A DNA stretch of 64,000 bases from Hofstenia miamia (taxonomy: Eukaryota > Xenacoelomorpha > Acoela), in assembly GCA_004352715.1 (NCBI GenBank), contig SCFE01000052.1, positions 167,709 to 231,708 on the forward strand, read 5' to 3'. The notes under the pieces were generated by a model. The model was not told the DNA's origin, ran no database searches, and saw only the letters and a program-made list of their open reading frames with translations. This document shows positions 1-11,960 of the stretch, in pieces; positions within the stretch are counted from its first letter, which is position 1, and each line of letters begins with the position of its first letter. A program made the translations under genes and the position numbers.

Positions 1-175
1 CTAGATATTCCTTTAGCCCTAGTGCTTCTGCTTCTACAGTTTCCTCCACACTTAGCAGCCCTTTCCCTCCCTTATGCCTTGCCATGTACAGCCTATCTAC
101 ATCTCCATTGAGGTTGAATGCTCTCTCTGCTGCTAGTATCTTCCTTGTCTCCCTGTCTAATTCTCTCAGTTCATT
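1..175 (-). mobile_element. LINE ORF fragment (C-terminal part of a non-LTR retrotransposon)
   Basis: Read on the minus strand, about 55 codons are open and carry RELDRETRKIL, DVDRLYMARHKGGKGLLSVE and ALGLKEYL. This resembles the conserved 'DVDRLY-PRK-GGRGLISVE' block downstream of the reverse transcriptase in R2/R4-like LINE ORFs; the clade is my inference. The frame is lost upstream near position 175 and the fragment runs off the window at base 1. It is a relic, not a host gene. Confidence 0.65.
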
Positions 176-384
176 CTTGTATTCTTAGTCAAGCAAACTT
201 CAGTATTTCTCACATTTTCCCATTATTCATAGTATTGCTGCCAAAGCATCTACAAAAGGAAGCAACTAGCTCTTCTGCTTTCCCCAAAGTTGCTAGAATG
301 TTAATTAATGACCTTGAAAACTGATTTGGTTGGCTTAAATCATTCCACAAGAATCTTCAAATCAAACTACTTAATTAACTATTT

Positions 385-801
385 GCAATGAGCCTATAGA
401 CGAGTGGTCTAGTTTCTTTAAAAGCAGTGAGACTGAGCCCACACAAGAATCAGAAAATGTTTCAGACAAATAGGGAGGAACCAAATGAACTCATGTATTT
501 GGAAAATTTGAAAAAGCAGTTTGATGAATATGACAAGCAATTCATTCAAAAATTTGCATGGAAAATTAGATTGGGCATTCTAACAATCTGCATAAGTTTT
601 GGATGGAAAAGCGATAAAGATTGTCAGAATTGTCTACATTCGCTCTTGCCAATCTTTGTTTTTTGTTCTGGCACTGGTGTTGAACGGTTATTCTCTGGTG
701 CTGCAACCCAATCAGAGGGGCGACTCCGCAGAATGTCTAATGAAAGACTTCGGGATAGAATAATGATTGCTACAAACAGAGAAATGAAATCAACTCTATA
801 G
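385..801 (+). mobile_element. hAT-family transposase, C-terminal dimerisation region (remnant)
   Basis: The open frame 427-801 ends with a block containing PIFVFCSGTGVERLFSGAA and LRRMSNERLRDRIMI. This fits the hAT C-terminal dimerisation domain, whose hallmark is a 'P-S--ERLFS' motif followed by a basic helix. Only about 125 residues remain, with no RNase-H-like catalytic core in view. Upstream (385-450) another frame reads like transposase spacer (DEWSSFFKSSE) and then hits a stop, so the copy is frame-broken. The product would be nuclear DNA transposase; here it is a dead fragment. A domesticated hAT gene is a less likely alternative. Confidence 0.65.
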
Positions 802-952
802 AACGTTAATAAATTTTTTTCAGTTTCAGGTTTAATTCAGTTTACATTTCTTATTGAATTCAGTTTCAGTTTTGATCAATTCATTTCAGCACACTAAATT
901 TCAATTTCAGCTTTAATTTCAGAGTCAGTTGAACACACACTATATATATATA

Positions 953-1952
953 NNNNNNNNNNNNNNNNNNNNNNNNNNNNNNNNNNNNNNNNNNNNNNNN
1001 NNNNNNNNNNNNNNNNNNNNNNNNNNNNNNNNNNNNNNNNNNNNNNNNNNNNNNNNNNNNNNNNNNNNNNNNNNNNNNNNNNNNNNNNNNNNNNNNNNNN
1101 NNNNNNNNNNNNNNNNNNNNNNNNNNNNNNNNNNNNNNNNNNNNNNNNNNNNNNNNNNNNNNNNNNNNNNNNNNNNNNNNNNNNNNNNNNNNNNNNNNNN
1201 NNNNNNNNNNNNNNNNNNNNNNNNNNNNNNNNNNNNNNNNNNNNNNNNNNNNNNNNNNNNNNNNNNNNNNNNNNNNNNNNNNNNNNNNNNNNNNNNNNNN
1301 NNNNNNNNNNNNNNNNNNNNNNNNNNNNNNNNNNNNNNNNNNNNNNNNNNNNNNNNNNNNNNNNNNNNNNNNNNNNNNNNNNNNNNNNNNNNNNNNNNNN
1401 NNNNNNNNNNNNNNNNNNNNNNNNNNNNNNNNNNNNNNNNNNNNNNNNNNNNNNNNNNNNNNNNNNNNNNNNNNNNNNNNNNNNNNNNNNNNNNNNNNNN
1501 NNNNNNNNNNNNNNNNNNNNNNNNNNNNNNNNNNNNNNNNNNNNNNNNNNNNNNNNNNNNNNNNNNNNNNNNNNNNNNNNNNNNNNNNNNNNNNNNNNNN
1601 NNNNNNNNNNNNNNNNNNNNNNNNNNNNNNNNNNNNNNNNNNNNNNNNNNNNNNNNNNNNNNNNNNNNNNNNNNNNNNNNNNNNNNNNNNNNNNNNNNNN
1701 NNNNNNNNNNNNNNNNNNNNNNNNNNNNNNNNNNNNNNNNNNNNNNNNNNNNNNNNNNNNNNNNNNNNNNNNNNNNNNNNNNNNNNNNNNNNNNNNNNNN
1801 NNNNNNNNNNNNNNNNNNNNNNNNNNNNNNNNNNNNNNNNNNNNNNNNNNNNNNNNNNNNNNNNNNNNNNNNNNNNNNNNNNNNNNNNNNNNNNNNNNNN
1901 NNNNNNNNNNNNNNNNNNNNNNNNNNNNNNNNNNNNNNNNNNNNNNNNNNNN
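953..1952. other. Assembly gap (1000 N)
   Basis: Exactly 1000 N, a conventional unknown-size gap. The left flank is a (TA)n run (941-952). Translations that run through the N are not genes. Confidence 0.99.
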
Positions 1953-2005
1953 TCTCCCTCTCAAGAAACTCAACCCATTTCTGTGAACAACTGATCTTTG
2001 CATCC

Positions 2006-2055
<50 letters not shown>
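2006..2055. repeat. (ATT)n microsatellite
   Basis: About 50 bases of uninterrupted TTA/ATT trinucleotide repeat just right of the first gap. Confidence 0.95.
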
Positions 2056-2212
2056 TTGATATTAAGAAAGGGTTGTGGGATATTTCTTTTTTGTTGTATT
2101 AACCATGACTTCTATCCCATATATAAAGCTGTATGTATTCATAATGTAAATATTCTCAGAATTTCAAACTGCAGTTCCTAATTTGTGTTCTTAAAGTTTT
2201 TATTTTGGTCAG

Positions 2213-2342
2213 CAAATGATTTTAGGAGCTTCACTTAGTCGTAAGATCATATCACGTTTGGTCACCCGATATGCAGGAAAAGACGGAACCATATCATTCG
2301 ATGATTTTGTTGCGATTGCTGCAAAAGTCTGCAGTGCATTAG
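2213..2342 (+). CDS. Candidate internal exon: penta-EF-hand protein (calpain/sorcin-like)
   Basis: After a T-rich tract ending in AG, 130 bases are open and encode SLSRKIISRLVTRYAGKDG then TISFDDFVAIAAKVCSAL, followed by a GT. The pattern 'L-----I--R-----G-I-FDDF--C-VKL' is that of a penta-EF-hand unit in calpains, sorcin and grancalcin. FDDF is the usual exit of the loop, but the loop here (RYAGKDGTISFDD) is a weak, perhaps non-canonical Ca site. The family acts in Ca-dependent proteolysis or membrane binding. Upstream exons would lie in the 1-kb gap or outside the window, so which member of the family it is cannot be told. The exon ends in phase 1. Confidence 0.55.
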
Positions 2343-2382
2343 GTATAAATGTTCTGATGCTCAGCATAACTCTCTAGTTTAG

Positions 2383-2441
2383 ATGCTTGTAACGAATTCG
2401 GTTTGGAAGCTGACTCTGTAGTACAAATCACTAAAAATCAG
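2383..2441 (+). CDS. Possible next exon of the penta-EF-hand gene
   Basis: After TTTAG, 59 bases stay open in the phase left by the previous exon and read DACNEFGLEADSVVQITKNQ, ending before GTATTA. The 'G-V-ITK-QW' style ending resembles the last EF-hand exon of calpain-like proteins. The implied intron (2343-2382) is only 40 bases, much shorter than every other intron in the window, so this exon may be a coincidence. No further exon was recognised downstream. Confidence 0.3.
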
Positions 2442-3900
2442 GTATTAGCTCCAGTTTTTGTCATTTAAATTTAGTTTTCTAAATTTTAATTCACAAATTC
2501 GTTTGCTAATACTTTAATATTTTACTTGCTATTTGAGACCGAAGATTACAGTTCTCCGGTTTATACCGAAACCGTCCGTGTGTTTCAAATTGATCGGTAA
2601 ATATTCTTTGCGCACGCCTTTTTAGAACTTTACTTCTTAGTTTTCGAAAAACTTCTCAAAGTGTCACTGTTGCCATTTCTATCTTTTTTACTTTGGCCTG
2701 CCCCTGTTAAAATAAATGTAACACTATGTGAATTTTCGGATCAAGTATTGGAACATTTATGCATATATAGTGGTTTATTTTCATTTTTCTAAATGGAATT
2801 TTACAAGATCAACTCTCATGGATGTTCGTAGATCAGCCAAGTTTATGAAGGAATCTCATAAATGAATTCTCTCTTCACAAGATATGATTAGATTTTGCAT
2901 AAATAACAAATCGTTGTTCATTTTATGGCATAAGGAAATTTTTTTCCCCATCCCCGTTCAAAATATTATGGGAATGCAAGTTGCGTCAAAACAAGTACAA
3001 ACAGTGTTTGTACAATTCTAAATTTGTGAGAAATGCCTCTGTAACGTATTGAAAACATTGTTTTATTTTTTAGATACTAATAGTAAATATAATTTAATGT
3101 AATTCTTCCACTATTTTAGATCATCAATTTCGCTTTATACATATGAGTTCACATTTTTGTTAGCACATATCATTTTATTAGTGTAGATAATCCTGTAAAT
3201 ATGTTATTTTAATATTTATATTTGGAATTAGGGGTATTTGTAAATTTTGTAAATTTATTTTATAGAAAATTCTAATTGTTAGTATTAATTAATAAATTTT
3301 CATTATTTTGCTAAATATTACATAATTCGATCACAAAGTTTATATAAAAGCTGTGGGCCAATTGGTATACTAGAATTTTCAATTCTGAGCCGAGATGAAT
3401 ATTATTTTTGGCGACTAAAACAAAAAAATCAGTAATTGTAATTAAATACCCATATATAATCTAATATGAACAATTTAAATATTTATTAAAACCCGTTAAT
3501 GATAAAAATCTTTTGTTGTGCTATACTTGTCTAGACTTACATAATATACAACATATAGACTTTCGTGTTTTGATTTATGTCATTTGTAAATTCTTTTTCA
3601 TTAATATTGATGTTTGCATCAGGTAATAAACTAACCATTTTATTTAAGGTTTTTTACTTCCGCATGAACTGGAAATTAGTCGCAATGGAATTGATATTCT
3701 GGTTTGTGAATATTTGCTAAACCACAATTTTGAGCCATCATCTCTTAAAGTTTTTGCATTTTGAGAAAATGTTTGGGATACCATTTTTCCTTATTCATTC
3801 TTAACAATTTTACATTAAATCACTTTTCAAAAACTTGGAATTGTTTCAAGACAGATCTAAAGTGAATATAAATTGACTAAATATATATAATGATACTAAA
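2442..3900. other. AT-rich non-coding stretch
   Basis: No coding frame, RNA gene or clear repeat recognised. It may hold the 3' end of the EF-hand gene, but no splice-compatible terminal exon could be found. Confidence 0.5.
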
Positions 3901-3904
3901 TGCT

Positions 3905-6250
3905 TTATACCGTCAATTTTCTTGTCAAATGTTCAGTCTATTAGATATAAAGTAGATGATTTATACGCTGTTGTACTCTTTTCCGAATTTCCGGACGGTT
4001 TGTTTCTGACCGAAACTTATTTATCGCATGAAATCCCTGATAATGCAGCTGATCTCCCTAACTATACATCCATTCGAAATGACCGGACAAAGAGTGGTAA
4101 TGAAAAATCAGGAGGCGGAGTGACGCTTCCAGTTCGTCGAAATATTCCCTTTTGCAAGTTTACTCCAATTTTTGCGGATAATTCCTATGACGAAATTGAA
4201 GCACTTTGGATTAAGCTTAGCGCACATCACGTGGTTATATCTTTGGAGTCATTTATCATCCTCATTGGAATTCAGTAGATACCATTATTATGCTGACAAA
4301 TATATAACATTGGAAAATTATGTGATAATTATAGGTGGAAATTTTAATCAATTCCAAATGAAGCAAGTAGTTAAATTCCCTACTTACGGTCAAAAGACAT
4401 TAGACAAAATTTTCACCAATCGGTCTATATTATTTGGAGAAGCAAAATGTATGCCTAATATCGGTGGCTGTCGGCACCTTCGTATATTTGTTAAATCTCA
4501 ATACAAAAAACCTACTTCAAAAACAATCCTTACCAGTTTAAATCTTCAAAAACCAAAAATTTTTCAGCCGACAACTACATTCTAGCGATTGGTCTAGGGT
4601 CCACGACGAAAATCAGTCCTTTCCTCAGAAATGGGATTTTTCTAAAAAACTAAATGCTCTAATTGAGCTGTTTTCGGCTGAAAAAAAAATTTTCAGTAAT
4701 CACAAACCGTGGATTACATCCAATATACTGAAATTGATTAAAGAAAGACAGACGGCTATTCGTGACAATAATGATGTTCTGTTCAAGAATTTACGAAACA
4801 AAATTAAGATTGATTTAGCAAGCTCGCAATAATTACTTTGCTAATAGAGTAGATTACTCGAAAAACAGCAAACCCTCATCATTGTGGAAATCAATTAAAT
4901 CGATAAGCGGCATGTCATCAAATGGAGGCGACAAACTGCTAATAACTAGCGAATAAGTGGTCTAGATGATTTTTCATTGTCCAATAACATTAATACTAAG
5001 TTATCAAAAATAACTGCGGACTATCAAATGTTATCTGAAGAAGACTTTTTAATATCTCAATCTGACATTCCTCTAAAATGGTGAATTCACTTAACCCCAG
5101 GAAAGCATCTGGGCCTGACTCATTAGGATATTATATAGCAAATTGGATTTTATGAGATTTCTCATACTAGTTAGCATTTCCTATTTCTATCTTATTAAAT
5201 GAATCCTTTACCCTATGTAATGCACTCCCGTTTTGATATGCCAACATTTGTTGTATAGTTAATTACACCTGTTTCAAACCCCATTAAAGAAATATAATGC
5301 ATCTCGTTAACTCACTCTTTATCTAAACTAGTGGAAGTGGATATTCTAAAACATGAACTTATTGATAAAATATGCGCCAGTATCGACAATAAACAATGCG
5401 TAGTATTACCTAAAAGGTCAACAACATTTGCGCTCTTGGAAATGTCTCGGCAATTAATAGAATCTCTGGATAAACGAAACTCATTTGCAAGGGCTCTTAT
5501 GTTTGATTTTACCAAAGCTTTTGACTTAGTCATCCTTTACTTATCCAAAGATTGCACAACATTGGTGTAAGTGCACTTACTATTAATTGGATAGACTCAT
5601 TCCTTTCCGACAGACAACAAGGCTTCAATCTAGCCATTGGGGTTCTGTCACTTTGGAATTACTTACGTACTGGAGTTCCCCAAGGAACATGTTTGGGCTC
5701 TTGGTTGTTCATTTTTTTGTTACTTCACTTCTACAATGGTGGGCTGATAGATCTAAGCTTGTTGATGATACTGCTGCAAAGGAAATTTGTACTCGAGATT
5801 TTCCTTCTAAGGCAGATGAAATTGTCAGAATTGTTGAAATATGGGTACAAAGCTCTTTAATGAAGTTAACTGTTAATAAAACGAAAGAGATTACTTTTTG
5901 CCCACTAAAAACCTTTGAGTTACCATCTGAAATTGAATTTAATACCGCAACCATTGGAAGAGTAGTCAGCTAAGCTTCTTGGACTGACAATCCAGAGTAT
6001 TCTAAAAAGGGACGAGCATATTAACGAAATCGTTAGCAAAGCTGCCAAACGTCTGTTTTTTATTAGAATACTGAAAAGAAGCATAGTACCTATTAGTGAC
6101 TTAGCACATATTTATATCACTCATCAGATCAATTTTAGAATACTGCTGCTTGGTATGGCACTACGCTTTTCTTGATACACAAAGTAAAAAAACTTGTAAG
6201 AATCCAAAAAACTGAATGTAACACCTTACAGAAAAAACGCTACAGGAACG
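3905..6250 (+). mobile_element. Degenerate LINE (endonuclease + reverse transcriptase), plus strand
   Basis: Pieces of one ORF2 follow in the usual order but in shifting frames. 3922-4278 has NVQSIRYKVDDL, DGLFLTETYLS and SGGGVTLPVRR, matching the start of an apurinic-type endonuclease. About 4700-4830 has KPWITSNILKLIKERQ. About 5090 has KASGPDS. 5440-5530 has ALMFDFTKAFD, the RT 'D-SKAFD' motif. 5660-5690 has TGVPQGTCLGS, the RT 'G-PQGS-LGP' motif. 5770-5960 holds a decayed DDT motif and thumb region. Many stops and frameshifts make it inactive. The layout fits the jockey/CR1/RTE group; the clade is not determined. The right end runs into a (TA)n and a gap. Confidence 0.8.
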
Positions 6251-6348
6251 CAAAAAAATTATGTGCCGAACACTATGGAAAAATATCTGCAGTAACAGCA
6301 AAGTTTCTCTGCAACATTTATACCATCAAAACGCATATATATATATAT

Positions 6349-6508
6349 NNNNNNNNNNNNNNNNNNNNNNNNNNNNNNNNNNNNNNNNNNNNNNNNNNNN
6401 NNNNNNNNNNNNNNNNNNNNNNNNNNNNNNNNNNNNNNNNNNNNNNNNNNNNNNNNNNNNNNNNNNNNNNNNNNNNNNNNNNNNNNNNNNNNNNNNNNNN
6501 NNNNNNNN
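6349..6508. other. Assembly gap (160 N) inside a (TA)n microsatellite
   Basis: 160 N with (AT)n on both sides (6335-6348 and 6509-6537). Confidence 0.99.
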
Positions 6509-6959
6509 ATATATATATATATATATATATTTATATACAGTAGTGCACAAAAATTCTCGGACACCTAACTGAACAAATTTTTTTACAGTGATAAACACAA
6601 TAGCTTTAATTTTTTGCAATTGGGTTAATTTTAGCAATGTGAATTCAAATTTCTCCTCGATTTTTATATATGCAATATAATTTTCATCCTATGATTCTGT
6701 AAAGGGGCTCCTCTAAAACTATGTTAGTAAATATTCATGGTATATAAAATATAACACAAAAATCGTATTGAGCATGAAAAACCTAGTATTTCACACTTTT
6801 TTAAAGAATTTATTCAGAAGTTTCTAAAATATTGGTCATCAAATCTTGTGTAAATCCCATTACAATGTTCAAATTTGCATCTCAATTAGCAATGTCGACT
6901 AAATATATTCATATTAACCCATTAAGGACGAAGAACAGATAGAAATCAAATTTACATTA

Positions 6960-9290
6960 CAATAAAACAAAAAGAGGAGGTGTAATGTTCCTTAAACCTA
7001 AACTTCATAAAAAACATTTCAACCAATAGAAATAAAAGTCTTTGGGTTGACATCCATGACCCGCTTAATTGTAATAGCAGACAGCTTCTGAATATATCAT
7101 ATTGTCCAACCAAAACTCATTCGAATAAATTCTTTGCACAAATCGAAAATGAAATCATTACAGCATTAAGTCATAACACAAATATGATGTTAATGGGCGA
7201 CTGGAAATTGAAATTTTTAAATATAGCTGAAAAATCTAAGCTACAAAATTTCCTTTTAACTTTCAACATCTCACTAATAAATCAATGCATTCCATCCAGA
7301 ATTTCTGCAAATAGCCAAACTTCGATTGATTATTTTCTGGTTTCAGAAAATGAATATAAATACATTTGTTTTGAATTTCCCTACTCTGACTATTGCCTTA
7401 TAATAACTTATTCTAATAAGCAAAAAATTGGCAACCCAACTAAATCTTCGATAAAAATAAGAGAAAAATCAGAAGAAAATGTCTTATAACTTATAAATAA
7501 TTTAAAAACCAAACATTGGAGTAGAATTTACTCTTCACAAACACCCAATGAAATGATTAGCAACTTTAATAAAATTCTTTTATTCTATTTAGATATTTGT
7601 TGCCCTGAAAGGTAATTTTTAACTCTAAAAAATTTGATAATGTGTCTATAAAGTTTCTAAGCCATGGATTGATACAAAATGCTTAGAGTTATTGAACAAA
7701 AGAAATCTAAATGGTAGGAATACAAAAATTCTGAAACTGCAAACAAATATAATGCTTATAAAAATTCACGTAATTTGTGCAATATTTACACACGAAAAGC
7801 CTACAACAAATATTGCCGTTCTGAATATCTCAAAAAGGTAGGTGGGACTTTGTAAATACTTTATTAAATAGAAAACAAATAAAAATGAAAAATCGAATAA
7901 ATAAATTATAAAGAAAAGGTAATCACTAACAATAAGGTCATGAGTAAGATATTTAATGAAGTATTTTGCAACTTAGGCAATTTTGATGGAGTAAATACTC
8001 CCTTTAAGATCAATCAAGTTCAACCTATAGCCCCGCCCTTCTCTTTCAGATTTGTGACTAAGTTTGAAATTATCTATTCAATCTTTAAAGTACAAATCTA
8101 GTGGTCCCTCCATTATCCCAACTTGGTCTCTTAAAATTGCTCCAGATATAATAGTTGAGCCACTTTCATACATCATAAACGCATGCATTAGACATTCGAC
8201 TTTTCCTGACCAATTAAAATTGGCAAATATTACTCCATTATTTAAAAAAGATGACCCAAAAGACTGTTTGAACTATAGACCAATTTCTGTTACATCGCCA
8301 ATTAGTAAGATTTTTGAACGACTTTTTTTTCAATCAAATTAACGAACGTCTATGCAAACATAATCTGTACTCTCTAAATCTCTAAATCAATATGGTTTTC
8401 ATAAATATATTTCTACAAATCATGCCTTGTTAACAGCTACCGAAAATTGGAGAAATAGCATAAATATAGATGAGTGTTCAGCAGTTGCATGCTTAGATCT
8501 ATCAAAAGCATTTGACTCTATCGACCACCACACAGTAATTAAAAAAATAAAAATCCTGGGCTTCTCATTCAAAAGTGTAGACCTAATAAGCAGTTATCTC
8601 CATAATCGTAAACAAAGAGTTAAACTAAATTGAATTCTCTCTGACTGAATTTTTATCAAAAATGTTGTTCCACAAGGAACAATTTTGGGACAGTTACTAT
8701 TCAATATGTATGTAAATGATTTGAGCAATCATACCACATGTAATGTTATCCAATATGCTGATGATACTATGCTATTTAGTTCACATAAGTCTCCTGAAAT
8801 TGCTATAAAAGTTCTCGAAGAACATTGCACTCTTCTTGCACAATATTTTGCTTCACTAAAACTAAGAATAAACCCATCTAAAACTCAATTTTGCTTAATT
8901 AGACTTAAATCTAACAATAATTCCACAAATAGTTCACAATTAAAATTGAAGTTTAATGACACATACAAATAACTAGTGTTATTAAGAAAATGGCTACTTC
9001 AATTAATGCTCTTAGCAATGTATCACAACAGCTTCCAACCATAACAAAAATTCAATTAATTTACACATTAATACCAAGTCACTTTAATTATGGAAACATA
9101 CTGTATACCGACATTAATCTACAACTTTTGAATAAATTCAATGTGCAAATAAAATGTGCTATAAAAATAGCAGCTAATCATATTTATAACAGAAATCAAG
9201 AAATTAATAAAAACTTTTCTAAATCCACAATGCATTATTTATAAAAATATATTAACTACTTTTTTTAAATATTTAATAATATTGTTCCAT
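6960..9290 (+). mobile_element. LINE A, 5' and RT part (interrupted copy)
   Basis: A plus-strand LINE ORF2 in several frames. Endonuclease pieces at 7060-7490 include NTNMMLMGDWKLKF and a TSIDYFLVSENE block. RT pieces at 8064-8972 include SSGPSIIPTWSLK, DCLNYRPISVTSPISKIFER, ACLDLSKAFDSIDHH, VVPQGTILGQLLFNMYVNDL and VIQYADDTMLF with an intact YADD catalytic pair. 8990-9244 is the post-RT region. Stops and frameshifts (for example near 8340 and 8633) make it inactive. The ORF is broken off near 9290 by LINE B and resumes at about 10605. Confidence 0.85.
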
Positions 9291-10604
9291 ACCACAAATC
9301 CAACTTTCTATCCTCTAACATATTGCTTAGACATAATCACTAACTTGCTCACTTTGATTGAAAACTGCTATTTCCACTCTGATCGTAATTATCCTGGTTG
9401 CATTATCTTTCTTGACATTTTTAAAGCTTTTGATCGGCTCCCTCATTCTATTCTTCTTGACAAACTTCGTTTATTTGGCTTTGATGCTGATTTCATCAAA
9501 CTCTTCCAGTCTTACCTCTCCAATCGTCGTCAGTGTGTCAAAATCAACTCAACTATTTCCTCTCGTGCTCTTATGTCTAGTGGTGCTCCTCAAGGTTATG
9601 TGTTTGCTGTTCTCTTCTTCCTCATTGCTATCAACGACCTCCCTCAATCTGTCCTCAACTCATCCTGTCTACTGTATATTGATGACACTGCGATTTTCAA
9701 CTTTGACAGTTCTTTTGCCTCCAATATTACCTCTGATCTTGAACTTTTGGCCACTTGGTCTTTCGTTAACCATCTTGATTTTAGCCCAACCAAGATATGG
9801 GGTATTTCCTTTTCTGTATCTCCTCCTTTCTGATCTTCCTCTTCCTTTGAACTTTTCTCCTCATCATCCTCATCTTGGAGTTCAACTTACTGCTAACTTG
9901 AATGGGTCTGGTCATGTGTCCTTTCGTCTCCGCAAAGCTAATTCCTCACTCTTTGCCCTCTTCTGCAATGTTTTTTTAATTCCATGGCTGCTGTGAAACT
10001 CTCTTTGTTCAAGTCCACTCCTCGCGGCATTCTTCTCTATGCTTCTCCCTGTTGGTGGCCTTCTCGTTCTTTGTTCCACTATATGGAACGTTTCCAGAAG
10101 CGTGCCTTCAAATGGATCTTTCCCTTGCCATACAAAGATGCTCTTCTCAAATTCTCAACTCTCCCGCTGTCACTACTTCCCTGCCTTTGATCTCCTTCTG
10201 TTCAATCGCTTGCTTACTCGCAAATTGGATCTTGATCCTTTTGATTTCATTACCTTCTCTAATTCCCGCTCTACTCGCTCTGATGATGTTGTCACTTTCG
10301 CCATTAGTCGTCCCAAGAAATATCGCACCCTTCACTAGTTTATCAATCGTTCTTGTACTGCTGCTAATTACATCATGACTCTATACCCTCCAACATCCAT
10401 TGATTTTTTTCCCCGCCGCCAAAATTCAAGAAATCTTTGATGTCTTTCCTGTTTGCTGAGGCCTTCTCCAACTTCGCCTACTCTTCCATCTGCTCCTATT
10501 TCATCTCCTGTGACTGTCCTCGCTGTCGTAATACTTGACTTGTTCTTATTTTTTTGTAGTGTATGCTTTCAGAGGCTAAATAAAGTCATTCAGTATTATT
10601 ATTT
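9290..10604 (+). mobile_element. LINE B, nested inside LINE A
   Basis: A second RT of different character (C/T-rich codons, unlike AT-rich LINE A). It has IIFLDIFKAFDRLPHSILL, SYLSNRRQCVKINS, SSGAPQGYVFAVLFF and LLYIDDTAIFNF. The catalytic motif reads YIDD rather than YADD. Frames shift after about 9833; the downstream parts LYASPCWWPSRSLFHYMERF and FAISRPKKYRT are typical of jockey/I-like C-terminal regions. It ends with AATAAAG and a short (ATT)n tail at about 10577-10604. It is 5'-truncated: no endonuclease is seen, because LINE A ends directly before the RT. Confidence 0.8.
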
Positions 10605-10984
10605 ATAGAACCCTAAAAATTAGGCCTCTTCTATATAAAAAAAATTATAAAAAATTAATTTCTCAACACATCAATAAATATATGGAATAATTTACCTAAA
10701 TCCATAAAGCAAATAAATAAATTAAGAGTATTCAAAAACGTAACTAAAAAATACTTCTGTAGTTATACAAAGGAAAGGCTTGCATACAAATGGCGAGGTT
10801 TTAAATTTTATAACAGTAATTATTCAATAGACCGCATCTAACCTAAATTCACCATAGACGAAGCTAGTAATTGTAAATATTTTTGTAAATATCTTTGTAT
10901 GTATTTTTTAGTATGTGTTTTGTTCCTGTAGTTCGATTGTTGACGCTATTTAGAGTTGTAAACAGTATTTCATTTCATTTTATT
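10605..10984 (+). mobile_element. LINE A, 3' part after the nested insertion
   Basis: The frame at 10677-10842 reads IWNNLPKSIKQINKLRVFK, then SYTKERLAYKWRGFKFYNSN, followed by a stop. This is the typical 'W-NLP--I-----L--FK' C-terminus of CR1/jockey-like ORF2. It completes LINE A, which is missing this part at 9290, and supports the nesting. The 3' UTR runs into the Tc1-like inverted repeat. Confidence 0.8.
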
Positions 10985-11072
10985 TCACTGTAAAAAGGGT
11001 TTGTTCAGTTAGGTGTCTGAAAACTTTTGATCGCTAATGTATATATATATATATATATATAATGGTGGCAAA

Positions 11073-11146
11073 NNNNNNNNNNNNNNNNNNNNNNNNNNNN
11101 NNNNNNNNNNNNNNNNNNNNNNNNNNNNNNNNNNNNNNNNNNNNNN
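11073..11146. other. Assembly gap (74 N) in a (TA)n region
   Basis: Both sides of the gap carry the same (TA)n plus AATGGTGGCAAA (11061-11072 and 11165-11176), suggesting the same locus was placed twice around the gap. Confidence 0.95.
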
Positions 11147-11176
11147 ATATATATATATATATATAATGGTGGCAAA

Positions 11177-11960
11177 TGCAAAATTTATAGTTTTCAAATT
11201 ACAGTTCTATGTTTAGAATTTACTTATTTAATAGATTCTTAGTTTCTTTTATGACGATAGCTTCTGCAATTTTCGTATGCTTGGTTTTTATTAAAATAGT
11301 AGTTTTCCTCCCAGGTGCATGTTCATGACAATTATGTCAGGTTGAAGATTTACTCGCATGTGCTCTAAAAAATTTTTTTAGAAAATATAAAAATATATTT
11401 GAAATTATTCTAGAAATCATTTTAAATCTATAAAAAATAATTTTTAATTCAGCATGTGGTAGTGAATTATAATTTTTTCGAAACATAATTGGAACATCAG
11501 AAGTATGTACGCGGCGAAGTGGCTAGTACTGTGAATGTTGCGGAAAAAAATCAAACAGCAGAGAAAAACAATAACTAATCTCATAATAAAAAGTTTAAAC
11601 TTGTCAAAACCTGATATTTACAATAAATCAGCTAAAAGGAGTCGATTATAACTTTAATGAATTGAATGTTTAAAATTGATGCGCCACGTTAGGAATCTCT
11701 CAGTACCTGATCCTGCTGGTTTGCTACCAATTTCAAGTGAAGACCCTCTTTAAATTCAGTTCAACTCAATATATTGGGGTCACTTGTCGTAGTGATTGGC
11801 TATAGATAATTTGTGATTATTTTCAAGTCTCGAAACTGTGTTTGGATCTCAAACAGTTGCAGGTCACAATTCCTTACTGGCATCTCCAGTGGGTAGTTTG
11901 AAAAGATTTGGTCGGAAAGTTGCAAATACTTTGTATGCCTCGATTTAGTTGTATTTGTAA
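11177..11960. other. Non-coding stretch, nothing recognised
   Basis: AT-rich sequence with no convincing coding frame, RNA gene or inverted repeat. Confidence 0.5.

Larger units (their letters stand above)
6538..11039. mobile_element. Tc1/mariner-like element split by nested LINEs
   Basis: The left terminal inverted repeat (about 6538-6590) contains GGACACCTAACTGAACAAA. Its reverse complement is at about 10985-11039 (TTTGTTCAGTTAGGTGTC). The arms match over roughly 50 bases and both are bordered by TA within (TA)n arrays, as expected for Tc1/mariner insertion. About 6590-6960 appears to be original internal sequence; a minus-strand stretch near 6830-6900 reads GFTQDLMTNILETSE and might be transposase remnant. 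The middle is filled by LINE A, which contains LINE B. Confidence 0.65.

Noticed and set aside
118-324. Plus-strand frame with hydrophobic residues
   Set aside because: Overlaps, on the opposite strand, a LINE fragment at 1-175; low-complexity Leu/Ser-rich shadow.
894-2059. Long open frames through 894-2059
   Set aside because: They consist almost wholly of N.
9358-10378. Leu-rich frames at 9358-9996 and 10052-10378
   Set aside because: Out-of-frame readings of the C/T-rich LINE B; the RT motifs are in the other frame.
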